From assembly GCA_964596775.1 (NCBI GenBank), contig CAZQVN010000002.1, forward strand, positions 1 to 64,000: 64,000 bases of DNA, in the 5' to 3' direction. The DNA comes from CAZQVN01 sp964596775. GTDB lineage: Bacteria; Eisenbacteria; RBG-16-71-46; JABDJR01; JAWXBZ01. Under the pieces are notes generated by a model that worked only from the letters and a program-made list of their open reading frames with translations, had not been told where the DNA came from and did no database searches. Shown here piece by piece: positions 1 through 10,839 of this stretch (the stretch's first letter is position 1; each line of letters begins with the position of its first letter). The position numbers and the translations under genes are program-made.

Positions 1-32
1 CGTACGGGCCGCGCCACGGAGGGCAATATCAC

Positions 33-132
33 NNNNNNNNNNNNNNNNNNNNNNNNNNNNNNNNNNNNNNNNNNNNNNNNNNNNNNNNNNNNNNNNNNNN
101 NNNNNNNNNNNNNNNNNNNNNNNNNNNNNNNN
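33..132. other. Scaffold gap (100 N)
   Basis: Exactly 100 N, the usual placeholder for a gap of unknown size. It lies directly against a 38-bp tandem repeat, so the assembly probably broke in the repeat. The 32 bases before it hold no recognisable feature. Confidence 0.95.
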
Positions 133-239
133 CGGGGCTCGCTAAGGAGCGCCGGCTTGCGCCGATCCACCGGGGCTCGCTAAGGAGCGCCGGCTTGCGC
201 CGATCCACCGGGGCTCGCTAAGGAGTGCCGGCTTGCGCA
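133..239. repeat. 38-bp tandem repeat at the 3' end of the M20 peptidase gene
   Basis: Three head-to-tail copies start at 133, 171 and 209 with a period of 38 bp. The first two are identical as read; the third diverges after about 31 bp. The third copy contains the stop codon and last codons of the minus-strand peptidase gene, so the array looks like amplification of that gene's 3' end. More copies may be hidden in the adjacent gap. There are no unique spacers, so it is not a CRISPR array. Confidence 0.9.
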
Positions 240-1588
240 AACATCTCCACGATCCGTGCCGTGTGACGAATGCCCTTTTCGAAGAGGTCGAGGACGAGGT
301 TTTCGTTCGGCGAGTGGACCCGGCTTTCGGGATAGCCGACGCCGACCATCACGATGGGGACCTTGAGTTCCTCCAGGAACACGTGGTTCGGTCCGGAGCC
401 GCCGATCATCGGAGAGATGATCGGATCCATGCCGTACACGTCACGCCCGGCGGCCTGTGTCAACAGGACGAACGGATCGTCGGGATTGGTGGCGCCGGGC
501 TTTTCGCCTCCGTGGCTCAGGATTTCGATGTCGGAAAATCCCTGCGCATCGAGGTGAGCACGCAGCTTCTTCAGGATGTCGGCCGGATCCTGGTCCGGAA
601 CGAGGCGAAAGTCGATCTTGGCCGTGGCGGTGGCGGGGAGCACGGTCTTGGATCCGGGTCCCTGATAGCCGGAGTCGAGCCCGCAGATCGTGCAGGTGGG
701 GCGGTACACCTCTTCCTCGCGCATTTGCGGGCCACCGGTCATTCCCTTCAGAAATCCGGAAATATTGTAGAACGACCTCATCGCCTCCGACGTGTCGGGA
801 AGCGCGGCGATCAGTTCCCGTGCGCGGGCGGACGGTTCGCGGACGTCGTCATGGAACCCGGGGATGAGGATCGATTCATCCGGTCCCTTGAGCGTGTTCA
901 GCGCCCAGACGAGCCGCCAGGCGGCGTTCGGGAAGATCGACCCGCCGATGCCGGAGTGGGCGTCCATGTTCATCGTCCGGACGCGGAGCTCCACGTACGT
1001 CATGCCGCGAAGGCCAAGGTAGATCAGGGGCTGTCCCGCTTCGTTCACGCCGCCGAACTCCCAGACGCAGGCATCCGCGGCCAGCCGCGTCGCATTGTCG
1101 CGGACGAACGGCACGAGATTCCGGCTTCCGACTTCCTCCTCCCCCTCGATGATGAACTTGATCCGGCACGGGTAGGAACCACGGACGGCCTTGATGGCAT
1201 CGAGAGCGGCCAGACGGCACTGGATGTGACCCTTGTCGTCCGAGGCCCCGCGCGCGTAGAACTTGCCGTCGCGGATCTCCGGTTCGAACGGGGGAGAGTC
1301 CCACAACTCCAGCGGTTCGGGAGGCTGCACATCGTAGTGGTTGTAGAAGAGGAGAGTCCGGTCCGAATCGCCGGGAGCCTCGCCGTAGACGACGGGGTGC
1401 CCTTCCGTCTCGATGACTTCGACGGTGAAGCCGCGCCGGCGGAGCATGGCGGCGGTCAGTTCCGCGCACTCGCGGATACCGGTGCCCTGGGCCGAAATGC
1501 TGGGCTGGGCGCAGAGACGCTTCAGCTCCTCGATCGTGTCGTTCATCTGTTCCGTGATTTTTCCGTCGATCGCGGAAAATGACGTCAT
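218..1588 (-). CDS. M20 family metallopeptidase (dipeptidase-like)
   Basis: A 456-residue zinc-dependent amidohydrolase of the M20/ArgE/DapE family, expected to cleave dipeptides or N-acyl amino acids in the cytoplasm. No signal peptide is seen. Metal-ligand motifs of the family are present: NHYDVQP near residue 83, GASDDKG near 115 and EGEEEVGS near 148, the last holding the catalytic glutamate pair. The length fits the family. The ATG at 1588 has a good Shine-Dalgarno (AAGGAG about 6 nt upstream). The stop codon lies inside the third copy of a 38-bp tandem repeat. The gene stands alone, divergent from the secreted protein at 1908. Exact substrate cannot be told from sequence. Confidence 0.92.
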   Translation of the reverse strand: MTSFSAIDGKITEQMNDTIEELKRLCAQPSISAQGTGIRECAELTAAMLRRRGFTVEVIETEGHPVVYGEAPGDSDRTLLFYNHYDVQPPEPLELWDSPPFEPEIRDGKFYARGASDDKGHIQCRLAALDAIKAVRGSYPCRIKFIIEGEEEVGSRNLVPFVRDNATRLAADACVWEFGGVNEAGQPLIYLGLRGMTYVELRVRTMNMDAHSGIGGSIFPNAAWRLVWALNTLKGPDESILIPGFHDDVREPSARARELIAALPDTSEAMRSFYNISGFLKGMTGGPQMREEEVYRPTCTICGLDSGYQGPGSKTVLPATATAKIDFRLVPDQDPADILKKLRAHLDAQGFSDIEILSHGGEKPGATNPDDPFVLLTQAAGRDVYGMDPIISPMIGGSGPNHVFLEELKVPIVMVGVGYPESRVHSPNENLVLDLFEKGIRHTARIVEMFAQAGTP

Positions 1589-1820
1589 GGGACGCTCCTT
1601 CCGGGCGTGAAGTGTGCCGGCGATTCTAGCCCGGAGGCGGGCTTCCTGAAAGGCGATATTCCCCGGAACACCACCGGCGGCGGGTGACAGGACTCGAGGA
1701 GTGGCGCCGCGACCCCCTGCCGGTGAAGGCTCACGACGGATCGATCGAACATCCCGGGTCCGGAGACAGGCGCCCCTGCGTCACCGGGGCCGTTTTCCTG
1801 CCGGCGCGGCAAGAAAAAGT

Positions 1821-1849
1821 TTGAAGCCTGCCGCCGGAAGGGGGATACT
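1821..1849 (+). promoter_or_regulatory. Candidate sigma70-type promoter
   Basis: TTGAAG at 1821-1826 and GATACT at 1844-1849 are separated by 17 bp, 52-58 bp before the next start codon. Each box matches consensus at 4 of 6 positions. The rest of the 1589-1907 intergenic stretch shows nothing else convincing. Confidence 0.4.
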
Positions 1850-1907
1850 TGTTGGAGATCGGCGCCCTCGACGCGTGATTCCGTTTCTCCATCCGCGAGG
1901 CGACCCC

Positions 1908-2837
1908 ATGAAGTCTGCGTTCCTCATCCCGCCGCGTTCCGCCGCATTCTCCGCACTGGTCTGTGCACTCTTCCTGGCGGCCGTGTCCGATGTCCGTCCG
2001 GCGGCCGCCCAGTGCGGTCCGGACGAACCTCCTGTCCAGCGCTACACGGGCGGGATCAGCAGCGTCTGTCCCTGCTTCGTTCCGGGAGAGGAAGCCGGCA
2101 CGACGTTTCTCGTCCCCGCGGCACACTTTCCGATCGAGGTTCTCCGCGTCGGGATCGGCTGGGCATCGCAGTTCGGCGGCGGCGGCCAGCAACTGGAGCA
2201 GGCGATCCACATCTACGGGGCCGGCCTCCCGAACCCGGGACCCCGCCTGCACACGCTCGGCGGCCCGGTGCTGACCGACGGAGCGATCAACGTCTTCGAT
2301 CTCCAGGCCCAGCTCGGCAGCGTCCTCGTGAACAACGGTCCGGTCACGGTGACGCTGGAGTTCCTGAACTCCTCGAGTCCTCCGTTCGGTCCGGGCCTCG
2401 GATTCGACAGCGGCTGCACGCCGGGCGCCAACGTCGTGAAGGCCAATCCGGGCGGGTGGTCCGATGCCTGCAATCTCGGCGTCACCGGCGACTGGGTGTT
2501 CTTCATGGTCTACCGCAAGGCCTGCCAGTCCGGATCCGGGGAGATCACCGTGTCCAACGCCCCGGCGATCCTCGCCAATCCGCGTCCGAATCCGTTCATC
2601 GACCGCACCGAGATCGAATTCGTCCTCGCCGCCGGCGGACAGGCCGAGGTGGCCGTCTTCGACATCCAGGGGCGCCGGGTGGCCGCGCTGGCCGCGGGCG
2701 AATTCCAGGCCGGCCGTCACTCGCTGTCGTGGAACGGCCGCGGCGACGGAGGCTCATGGCTGAATCCGGGGCTCTACTTCGTGCGCCTGGTCACGAACGG
2801 CAGGGAGAGCGTGCGGAAGATCGTCCTGTCCGAATAG
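1908..2837 (+). CDS. Secreted protein with FlgD/T9SS-type C-terminal sorting domain
   Basis: A 309-residue exported protein of unknown function. The N-terminus is a signal peptide ending near the AAAQC at about residue 35. The middle part (about 36-220) is cysteine-containing and not recognised. The last ~85 residues follow the pattern found at the C-terminus of many FCB-group surface proteins: PNPF, then VAVFDIQGRRVA, then a W-G-G turn, then GLYFVRLV and a final RKIVL strand. This domain usually marks export or surface attachment, or forms a FlgD-like Ig fold. The ATG at 1908 is chosen because it directly precedes the signal peptide; an upstream in-frame extension to 1701 would bury it. Confidence 0.8.
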   Translation: MKSAFLIPPRSAAFSALVCALFLAAVSDVRPAAAQCGPDEPPVQRYTGGISSVCPCFVPGEEAGTTFLVPAAHFPIEVLRVGIGWASQFGGGGQQLEQAIHIYGAGLPNPGPRLHTLGGPVLTDGAINVFDLQAQLGSVLVNNGPVTVTLEFLNSSSPPFGPGLGFDSGCTPGANVVKANPGGWSDACNLGVTGDWVFFMVYRKACQSGSGEITVSNAPAILANPRPNPFIDRTEIEFVLAAGGQAEVAVFDIQGRRVAALAAGEFQAGRHSLSWNGRGDGGSWLNPGLYFVRLVTNGRESVRKIVLSE

Positions 2838-2900
2838 GCGGAAAACGCGCATCCGTCGATGCCGGCGCGGCGCCGGCGACGGGGAGCACTGCTCCCGCCG

Positions 2901-5084
2901 TCAGGGCGACCCCACCGACGCCCGTCCCGCTTTCCCGGCACCCGGCGCGGGCCTCCGCCGCGTTTCGATCCGTCCCGACGCGGAGTCGAACACGTCGGCT
3001 TCGAACTCGCAGTAACGCCCGGCCCAGCTCGCGGCCCCGGCGACCCGCCAGACGCCATGGATTTCCGTCATTGCGGCGATTTCAACCGGCTCGGTGTCCG
3101 CGATGCTTTCGAAGAGCAGGACCCGGGCGGCCCTGGCCTCGGGGGCCGGGAAGGCAATCGTCGGGATCCCGTCTTCCCAGGTCACTCCGCCCTCCGCCCC
3201 GCCGAGAGTCACTTCCTCGAGAACTCCGGAAATGTCGATGCCCGAGGCGTCCTGGACGCGGCCGTCCCTTCCGATGACGGAGATGGCCAGTTGCCCCTTC
3301 AGGCGGCGCTCCATGGCCGCTCCGGCCTGGTCGGGCAGCCGCAGCAGGTGGTGATGGCGCAATTCCGGAAACCGTTCGGCCAGATCCGGAGGCAGCCCGT
3401 CGGAAACCGGCGTCAGCAGTTCCGTGTCCGCGCCCGTGATGCCGCGGGCCTCGACGCGCAGTCCCCCGTCGGCGGCGGCCGACAGGAGAAAGATGCAGCG
3501 GTCGCTCGGAGGAACGTCCCAGGCAATCAGGTTCCGGGTGATCCAGAATGCCGTCTTCTTCGTGAGGTCGCCGGGAACGGAAGCCGCGATGTCCGGCGCG
3601 GTCCCGTGGATTTCATCGCTCCCGGAGACGACCCAGACTTCGGAACCATGCGCGCTGATGTCGAGGTCCATGTCCGGCCGCGGATCCGCCACGCCCTCGC
3701 GCCGGATCGTGAAGCGCAGGGAAGAGGCGCCGTCCAGGGGGATGTTCCAGTAGGGTCCGAAGTAATCGCGCCCGGAGGGCGCGGCGGGGCCCGGGTTTCC
3801 GGACGCGGAGGCTTCCAGGAAGACCGTGTCGTACCGTTCTCGCGGATCGTGATAGTGAATGCGCGCGTACCCCGGCATCATGTGCGGGGCCGCTTCCAGG
3901 CTCCTGCGGCCGGCGCCACCGCTCCGGTTCTCCACGGGAGGCGCGGGTTTCCCGGCGAGGTGGCCGGTGTAGTGCAGGACCGCATCACCGTTCCCGCGAA
4001 CGGCATAGACGTTGAGCACGGCGCCGCCCCCGCGCAGCACGTCCACGCGCATGAAGCCGGCGTCGCTGGAGGCGAACTCCGTGGCGTCGATGGATGCGAC
4101 ATGGGTCCCGTGACCGAACCGGCCGCTGCCGCTCACGAGATACCAGGAAGCGGACCGTCCCCGCAGGACCTGCAGGGTGTGCTCGTGGCCGGAGACGTAG
4201 GCCAGGGGAGGAGTTTCGGCCATGGTGGTCTCGATCGCGTCGCGCATTCTCCGGTTCGCCGCGGCGGACATGTCCTGGCGGGAATAGCCGAGATTCCGGG
4301 CGGCGGGATAGAGGGATCCGACGACCGGGAGCGGCACCCACAGCCAGGGGGCGGCCACCCGCAGCGGAAACAGGTGATCCATCCAGGTGAAGTGCCCGCC
4401 ATGTTCCCCGCCGGACAGGAGAGGATGGTGCCCGGCCACGATCACGGCCCGTCCGCCGGCTCCGGAGAGGGCGGACTCGAGCGCGGCGGTGACCTCGCCG
4501 GGTGTGGCCGCATCACACCCGGAATCTGGACCCGACGGCTTCGGGCCCTGGTGAAGCCACCACTGCGTGTCGAGCAGCACGAGCCGGAGGCCCTGCAGGT
4601 CGACGATCTCCGGGCCCGGGCATCCGCCGGAGGGGAGGAGACCGAGCCGCTCCGAGGCCCCGTCCACGAGGACCCCCTGGCGGCGGATCGCGTTCCATCC
4701 GTCGTCGCCATGATGGGCCCAGTCGTGATTTCCCGGGATGAAGATCCCCCGGCAGCCGGCGCTCCGCACGGCCTCGATCTGGGCATTGAGGCGGCGGGCC
4801 GCCTCGGGAAACGCGAGGCTCGTGGAATCGGGGATCCCGGCCGGGTAGACGTTGTCGCCGAGAAAGAGGATCACGGAACGGTCCGGATGGCGGGAGGCCA
4901 TCCGGGACAGGGCCACCAGGACCGGCTCGCCGTCTTCCGCGGGGCTTCCGGCATCGCCGATCAGGAACAGCGACGTTGCCACCGACGCGTCCGGGATGTC
5001 CGGAGACTCCACGATCGCGGGAGCGGGGGCGGTCGCGGCGCAGCCCGACAGAAGCAGCAGAATGAGGAACAGGAATGACGTCAC
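2901..5084 (-). CDS. Lipoprotein calcineurin-like metallophosphoesterase
   Basis: A 727-residue predicted lipoprotein. A short hydrophobic leader ends in a lipobox LLSGC with Cys15. The metallophosphoesterase signature follows in order: GDAG (D44), GDNVYPAG (76-83), GNHDW (118-122), AGHHP (217-221) and SGHEHT (298-303). All dinuclear metal ligands appear intact, so it is probably an active envelope phosphoesterase. The region after about residue 330 is a long extension of unknown function, predicted from its composition to be beta-rich. The substrate is unknown. The gene lies downstream of the DUF5916 gene on the same strand but is separated from it by a strong GC-rich hairpin. Confidence 0.88.
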   Translation of the reverse strand: MTSFLFLILLLLSGCAATAPAPAIVESPDIPDASVATSLFLIGDAGSPAEDGEPVLVALSRMASRHPDRSVILFLGDNVYPAGIPDSTSLAFPEAARRLNAQIEAVRSAGCRGIFIPGNHDWAHHGDDGWNAIRRQGVLVDGASERLGLLPSGGCPGPEIVDLQGLRLVLLDTQWWLHQGPKPSGPDSGCDAATPGEVTAALESALSGAGGRAVIVAGHHPLLSGGEHGGHFTWMDHLFPLRVAAPWLWVPLPVVGSLYPAARNLGYSRQDMSAAANRRMRDAIETTMAETPPLAYVSGHEHTLQVLRGRSASWYLVSGSGRFGHGTHVASIDATEFASSDAGFMRVDVLRGGGAVLNVYAVRGNGDAVLHYTGHLAGKPAPPVENRSGGAGRRSLEAAPHMMPGYARIHYHDPRERYDTVFLEASASGNPGPAAPSGRDYFGPYWNIPLDGASSLRFTIRREGVADPRPDMDLDISAHGSEVWVVSGSDEIHGTAPDIAASVPGDLTKKTAFWITRNLIAWDVPPSDRCIFLLSAAADGGLRVEARGITGADTELLTPVSDGLPPDLAERFPELRHHHLLRLPDQAGAAMERRLKGQLAISVIGRDGRVQDASGIDISGVLEEVTLGGAEGGVTWEDGIPTIAFPAPEARAARVLLFESIADTEPVEIAAMTEIHGVWRVAGAASWAGRYCEFEADVFDSASGRIETRRRPAPGAGKAGRASVGSP

Positions 5085-5105
5085 AGGGCGGGAATGCTGG
5101 CAGGC

Positions 5106-5135
5106 CGGCGGGGCGGCGTCAAGGCCGCCCCGCCG
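5106..5135 (-). terminator. GC-rich hairpin between two minus-strand genes
   Basis: A perfect 12-bp stem (CGGCGGGGCGGC and its complement) with a 6-nt loop lies just after the DUF5916 stop codon. No T-run follows on the minus strand, so it may be a weak terminator or an RNA-stabilising 3' structure. Confidence 0.45.
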
Positions 5136-5139
5136 TGGA

Positions 5140-7731
5140 TCAGAGCGCGAACCAGTACGTCACTTTGGCCATCAGCACGTTTTCCGGCTCGTTCGAGAAC
5201 AGGCTGCCGGCCCCGATGCCGTTCTGGAACGGCCGGCCGGGGGCGTGCCGGCGCTGGTCGAAGCGGGCGCGGCTGTGCGCCCAGACGAGATAGATCGTGC
5301 TGCCCGGGCGGTACTCCCAGCGGTACACCGCGTTCAGGTTCGCCGACACGAACCGGAAGTCGAAATCCTCCGCCCGGTAGCCCGGTTCCGCGTAGGCCAC
5401 CAGGTCGTACGAATCCGGCGTGCGGAGCTCGCGGGCGTTCGTGTAGTCGCCGGTCGTGATGAACGGCTGCATGTAGAGCTCCAGCGACTTGTTGCGGCTG
5501 AACAGCAGGTTCGTCCGCAGCGTGAGGTCCAGCGTCTGCTGATGGATCTTTCCGAAGACGTAGCTCCGCCCGCCGATGCCGATGCCGCCGGGACGCTCCG
5601 CCAGGTTCACCGTCTCCAGGTACTGCGTGTCGTCGATCCGGTTGCGGAAGGAGATTTGCGCTTCATGGTTGACGGCGCTCGTCTGGTTCCAGCGGGCCCC
5701 AAGGGAGGCGTTCGTCGAGTGGTTCAGCTCCACGTCGCGGTAGTGATTTCCGTCGATCGACAGCACCAGCGTCCGTCGCGAGTCCGTCTGGCCGCCGATC
5801 CAGGAGCCGAACGTGGCCGGTTCGCTGATCAGCGGACCGCCCCTGGTTTCGTAGCGCTGGGAGCCTTCCGGATAGTACTCGATCCCCATCCAGCTCTCCT
5901 GGAACCCCCGCCACTGCATCCAGCCGTTGACGTTCGTGCCCGCCCCCTGGCGGTGCCCCGGGCCGTAGGACCAGACGAGATCGCCGGTGACGGCGTCGTA
6001 TCCGCTGCGGCCGGCGTAGAGCCAGTTCTTCCACAGGTTGAAGTTGAACTCCCCGCGATTGATGACGCGGTCCTCCCCCTTCGGGTTCGGCCGGTACGAG
6101 AGCCAGGCGCTCGAAGAGATCTCGTCGGGCGCCGAGAGGAAACCGATGTCGTTGATGTCGAGGCGGTCTCCCTCCCAGCGACCGCTGATGCCGCCGCGTA
6201 TCCGGCCGCCGAGCTTGCGGATGTCGAGCGCTCCGCCGGTGCCGTATTTCTTCTCTCCGGCGCGCGGGTTTCCGTCCACCGGTTCCGGGTCGACGATCGA
6301 ACCGACGAAGGAACCCTGCACGTTGTAGACGCGATCGTGAAAGTTCAGGTCGAAGTCCAGCCCGGTCGTGTAGGCCTCGCGGGACAGGAAGTTTCCGTAG
6401 ACCGCGCGGTCCCCGGAATTGAGCACCGCCGTCTGCATCACGTTGATCCGGTTCTTTCCCCCGGAGAACTCCTTGCCGAACCGGCCGACCAGGTAGCGGG
6501 AGGATCGCTGCCCGCTCTTGAACAGGTTGTGGGCCTGCCCGTCCCCGGTGAGGTCGGTGGCCGCCGCCAGCGCCGCCACCGACACGCCGCCGACGGTCTT
6601 GCCGGTCAGCTTCGAAGCGAAGCGGATCCGGGTGTTCTGGTCGCCCGTTCCGATCCGCCGCGAGTAGAACAGGTTGAAGTCGGGATGCTGGAAGAAGCGG
6701 CTCCCCTCGATGAAAAACGGCCGCTTTTCGGAGAAGAAGGTTTCGAACGGCGAGAGGTTCAGCGTGGCCGGGTCCGCCTCCACCTGGCCGAAATCGGGCT
6801 GGATCGTGGCGTTCAGCGTGAGATCCGGGGTGATGCCGTATTTCAGGTCGGCCCCGATGTTCTCGAAGTTGTGGATCCTGTCCTGGTTTTCGCCGTCGGC
6901 CCCGTCCGGCTCGATGGACGGATCCATCGACCGCTGCACGAAGTACGGGGCGATCTCGATCTGGCGCGGGGCGGGTACGCCGCTCAGCCCCCGCAGTTCC
7001 CCGAAGCGGCTGATGAAGCCGCGCGTGTCGCGGTCCCAGGTGACCCACGCCGTATCCTCGCCCCGGCCGTGCATGTAGCGGTAGACCTGCAGACCCCAGG
7101 TCATCGAGTCCGCCTTGCGGTAGCGGATGGAGGAGAACGGAATGCGGAACTCCGCGTACCAGCCCTTCTCGTCCCGGTACGTTTCCGCCTGCCAGACGGC
7201 ATCCCAGTCCTGGTCGCGGTCGCCGTCGTTGAACATGTAGCTGTCTTCCTGGACCCCGAGCGGATTGACCTTGAAGTTGTAGCCGGTGGTCTTGTCGTTA
7301 TACGGATCCACGTAGATGCTGACGATGTCGGAATTGGAAAAGCGGTCGCGGCGGGAGAGCTTGGCGGTGATCTTCGAGGGGTCCTTTTCCAGGCAGGCCA
7401 CTCCGAAGTAGATCGCGTCCTCGTCGTAGACGACCTTGAAGACCGTCTCCTCGCTCGGCAGGGCGCCGCGGTCCGGATCCCACATCGTGAAACCGGTTCC
7501 CGGAGCCGCGTCGCGCCACCCCTCGTCGTCGAGCTTGCCGTCGATCCGGATCGACGCGTCACCGAGCGCCAGGGCATCGATGCTCGGAACCGGTGTTTCG
7601 CGGCCGTTGGAGGACGCGTTGCTCATTCCGTCGGCGCCGGTGATCTCGAATCCGTGGAAAGCGGAGGCCGCGGGGACGGCGGCAACAAGTCCGGCGGCCA
7701 GCAGCAATCCGGTCCATGAGCGCTTCTGCAT
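5140..7731 (-). CDS. DUF5916 protein with N-terminal CBM9-like domain, outer-membrane barrel
   Basis: An 863-residue exported protein. After a signal peptide (MQKRSW to about residue 27) comes a carbohydrate-binding family 9-like sandwich: IRIDGKLDDEGWRDA, then VVYDEDAIYFGVAC and FSNSDIVSIYVDPYND. The remaining ~600 residues are DUF5916, rich in alternating beta strands with many aromatic residues, as in outer-membrane barrels. It ends in KVTYWFAL, a typical final barrel strand. Proteins of this type are common in FCB bacteria; their substrate is unknown. The ATG at 7731 is chosen for the strong AAGGAG 6-7 nt upstream; in-frame sequence further upstream to 7869 lacks signal-peptide character. 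Confidence 0.85.
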   Translation of the reverse strand: MQKRSWTGLLLAAGLVAAVPAASAFHGFEITGADGMSNASSNGRETPVPSIDALALGDASIRIDGKLDDEGWRDAAPGTGFTMWDPDRGALPSEETVFKVVYDEDAIYFGVACLEKDPSKITAKLSRRDRFSNSDIVSIYVDPYNDKTTGYNFKVNPLGVQEDSYMFNDGDRDQDWDAVWQAETYRDEKGWYAEFRIPFSSIRYRKADSMTWGLQVYRYMHGRGEDTAWVTWDRDTRGFISRFGELRGLSGVPAPRQIEIAPYFVQRSMDPSIEPDGADGENQDRIHNFENIGADLKYGITPDLTLNATIQPDFGQVEADPATLNLSPFETFFSEKRPFFIEGSRFFQHPDFNLFYSRRIGTGDQNTRIRFASKLTGKTVGGVSVAALAAATDLTGDGQAHNLFKSGQRSSRYLVGRFGKEFSGGKNRINVMQTAVLNSGDRAVYGNFLSREAYTTGLDFDLNFHDRVYNVQGSFVGSIVDPEPVDGNPRAGEKKYGTGGALDIRKLGGRIRGGISGRWEGDRLDINDIGFLSAPDEISSSAWLSYRPNPKGEDRVINRGEFNFNLWKNWLYAGRSGYDAVTGDLVWSYGPGHRQGAGTNVNGWMQWRGFQESWMGIEYYPEGSQRYETRGGPLISEPATFGSWIGGQTDSRRTLVLSIDGNHYRDVELNHSTNASLGARWNQTSAVNHEAQISFRNRIDDTQYLETVNLAERPGGIGIGGRSYVFGKIHQQTLDLTLRTNLLFSRNKSLELYMQPFITTGDYTNARELRTPDSYDLVAYAEPGYRAEDFDFRFVSANLNAVYRWEYRPGSTIYLVWAHSRARFDQRRHAPGRPFQNGIGAGSLFSNEPENVLMAKVTYWFAL

Positions 7732-7931
7732 TCTGATCTCCTTGATGACCCCGGGAAGGTCCGTATCGTGGTCCTGAAATGCAGGGGTGAAATGCGTGTC
7801 GGGCGGGTCTGCACATACCGAAATCCGCCGCTCGATTGTGTAGACGCAGGGCGGTCGTCGTCCGTTCAATTCATTTTACGGTATGACGCGTTTCGGGGTT
7901 GCGAAGGGAAGGTAAAAAATTGTTTACGTTT

Positions 7932-7956
7932 CCGGCCCCGGCTCTGCCGGGGCCGG
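7932..7956 (-). terminator. Probable terminator downstream of fumC
   Basis: A perfect 10-bp stem (CCGGCCCCGG and its complement) with a 5-nt loop lies immediately after the fumC stop. On the minus strand a T6 run follows about 10-15 nt after the stem, so the signal is imperfect but well placed. Confidence 0.5.
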
Positions 7957-7962
7957 CGTCCA

Positions 7963-9369
<1,407 letters not shown>

Positions 9370-9419
9370 CTGTTCTCCTTGTGACGGATCATCGCGAAGC
9401 AAGTATACATCGTGTCCCT

Positions 9420-10832
9420 TCAGCGCGGGGCGAGCCGCGCCCCCTCCTCCCGCAGGCGCTCGATGACGCCGGCCACATCCGCTTCCTCCGTCGTGCGGGC
9501 CATGATGCACATCCGGAGCGTGTAGCGGCCGGCGAGGCGCGTCGAGGACAGGAACGCGTAGCCGCTGTCGTTGACGGCGGCCTGCGCGGCGTCGTTCCAC
9601 TCTTCGAGGACCGCCTCGGACAGGCCGGGGCGGGTGAGACGGAAGCAGACGATCCCGAGCCGCGCCGGGGAGAGGATCTCGAAATCCCCGCAGTGCCGGA
9701 GCCTTTCCTCGGCGAAGACCGCAAGGGACAGCATCCGGTCGACGACCTTGCGGAATTCCGCGACGCCGTGGTGTTTCAGCGACAGCCAGACCTTGACCGC
9801 CCGGGACGTGCGGCTCAGCTGGTATCCGTAGTCGGCGAAGTTCACCCGTTCGCCGCCGCGGTCCACATCGAGCATGTAGTCCGGGCGGACCCGGAACGCG
9901 GCGCGGAGATCTTCCGGCCGGGCCACCATCACCGACCCGCACTCGATCCCCTGGTACAGCCACTTGTGCGGATCGAGGACCCAGGAGTCGCCGCGGTCGA
10001 TCCCCCGAAGCGCCTCCCGGCCGCGGTCGGTGAGCGTGGCGAAGCCGCCGTACGCGGCGTCGATGTGCAGCCAGAGGTTTTCGCGCCGGCAGAAGTCGGC
10101 GATCGCGGAAAGCGGATCCACGCTCCCGGTGTTCGTCGTTCCGGCGTTGGCGGTGACGGCGAACGGGCGGAGGCCGGCGGCGCGATCGCGGGTCACCGCC
10201 GCTTCGAGCGCCGCCATGTCCATGCGGAAGCCGGCGTCCGCGGTGATCTTCCGGTAGTGGGGGATCGCCGCGATCTTCGCCGCCCTTTCCACGCAGGCGT
10301 GCGTCTGGTCGGCGGCGTAGAGGACGCCGCCGGAAGCGTCGCTCCCGAGTTTCGCTTCGCGCGCGGCCGTCAGGGCGATCAGCGTGGCCGCCGAGCCGCC
10401 GCTGGTCAGGAGGCCTCCGGCCCCTTCGGGAAGGCCGACCATTTCACGGAACCAGTCCATCACGACGAGTTCCAGCATCGACGGGCCGGATCCGCCGAGC
10501 CAGGTGCCGACGAACGGGTTGAATCCGGCGGTGAGGATGTCGCCGAGCATCGACACATACGTGGGCGACCCGGGAACGAAGGCGAAGAATCTCCGGTGGG
10601 CCACGCGGGCGCGGTGTCCGAACACGTCGCGGTCGACGCGCTCCATCAGCGCATCGAGAGGCGTGCCCGTCTCGGGAAGCGGTTCCCGCAGGAGCGCTTC
10701 CCCGTCCTCGCGGCTGATCATCGACCAGGCGGGCCCGGCGTCCTGCCGCCGGAATTCGGCCACGATGCGGTCCACGGCGGCATAGCCGAGTCGGCGCATC
10801 TCCTCGGGATCGATCTCGAGGTTGTCGCTCAT
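9420..10832 (-). CDS. Group II pyridoxal-phosphate decarboxylase (aromatic/acidic amino-acid type)
   Basis: A 470-residue PLP enzyme of the DDC/GAD/HDC family, expected to decarboxylate an amino acid. The cofactor-binding pieces are in place: TSGGSAAT at 143-150, HIDAAYGG at 256-263 and the Schiff-base lysine in DPHKW (K290). The substrate cannot be assigned; aromatic-L-amino-acid decarboxylase is the nearest general description. The start at 10832 lies 7 bp after the helicase stop, and GGAG for this gene lies in the helicase's last codons, which suggests translational coupling. The link between a helicase and a decarboxylase is probably only positional. Confidence 0.85.
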   Translation of the reverse strand: MSDNLEIDPEEMRRLGYAAVDRIVAEFRRQDAGPAWSMISREDGEALLREPLPETGTPLDALMERVDRDVFGHRARVAHRRFFAFVPGSPTYVSMLGDILTAGFNPFVGTWLGGSGPSMLELVVMDWFREMVGLPEGAGGLLTSGGSAATLIALTAAREAKLGSDASGGVLYAADQTHACVERAAKIAAIPHYRKITADAGFRMDMAALEAAVTRDRAAGLRPFAVTANAGTTNTGSVDPLSAIADFCRRENLWLHIDAAYGGFATLTDRGREALRGIDRGDSWVLDPHKWLYQGIECGSVMVARPEDLRAAFRVRPDYMLDVDRGGERVNFADYGYQLSRTSRAVKVWLSLKHHGVAEFRKVVDRMLSLAVFAEERLRHCGDFEILSPARLGIVCFRLTRPGLSEAVLEEWNDAAQAAVNDSGYAFLSSTRLAGRYTLRMCIMARTTEEADVAGVIERLREEGARLAPR

Positions 10833-10839
10833 CGGGAAC

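Noticed and set aside
2859..5078. Long open frame on the plus strand opposite the metallophosphoesterase gene
   Set aside because: It is rich in Arg, Gly and Pro, has no domain, signal peptide or ribosome site, and lies exactly antisense to a gene with intact catalytic motifs. GC-rich DNA gives many such frames; the same applies to 4852-7719, 26788-29601, 32970-36224 and others.
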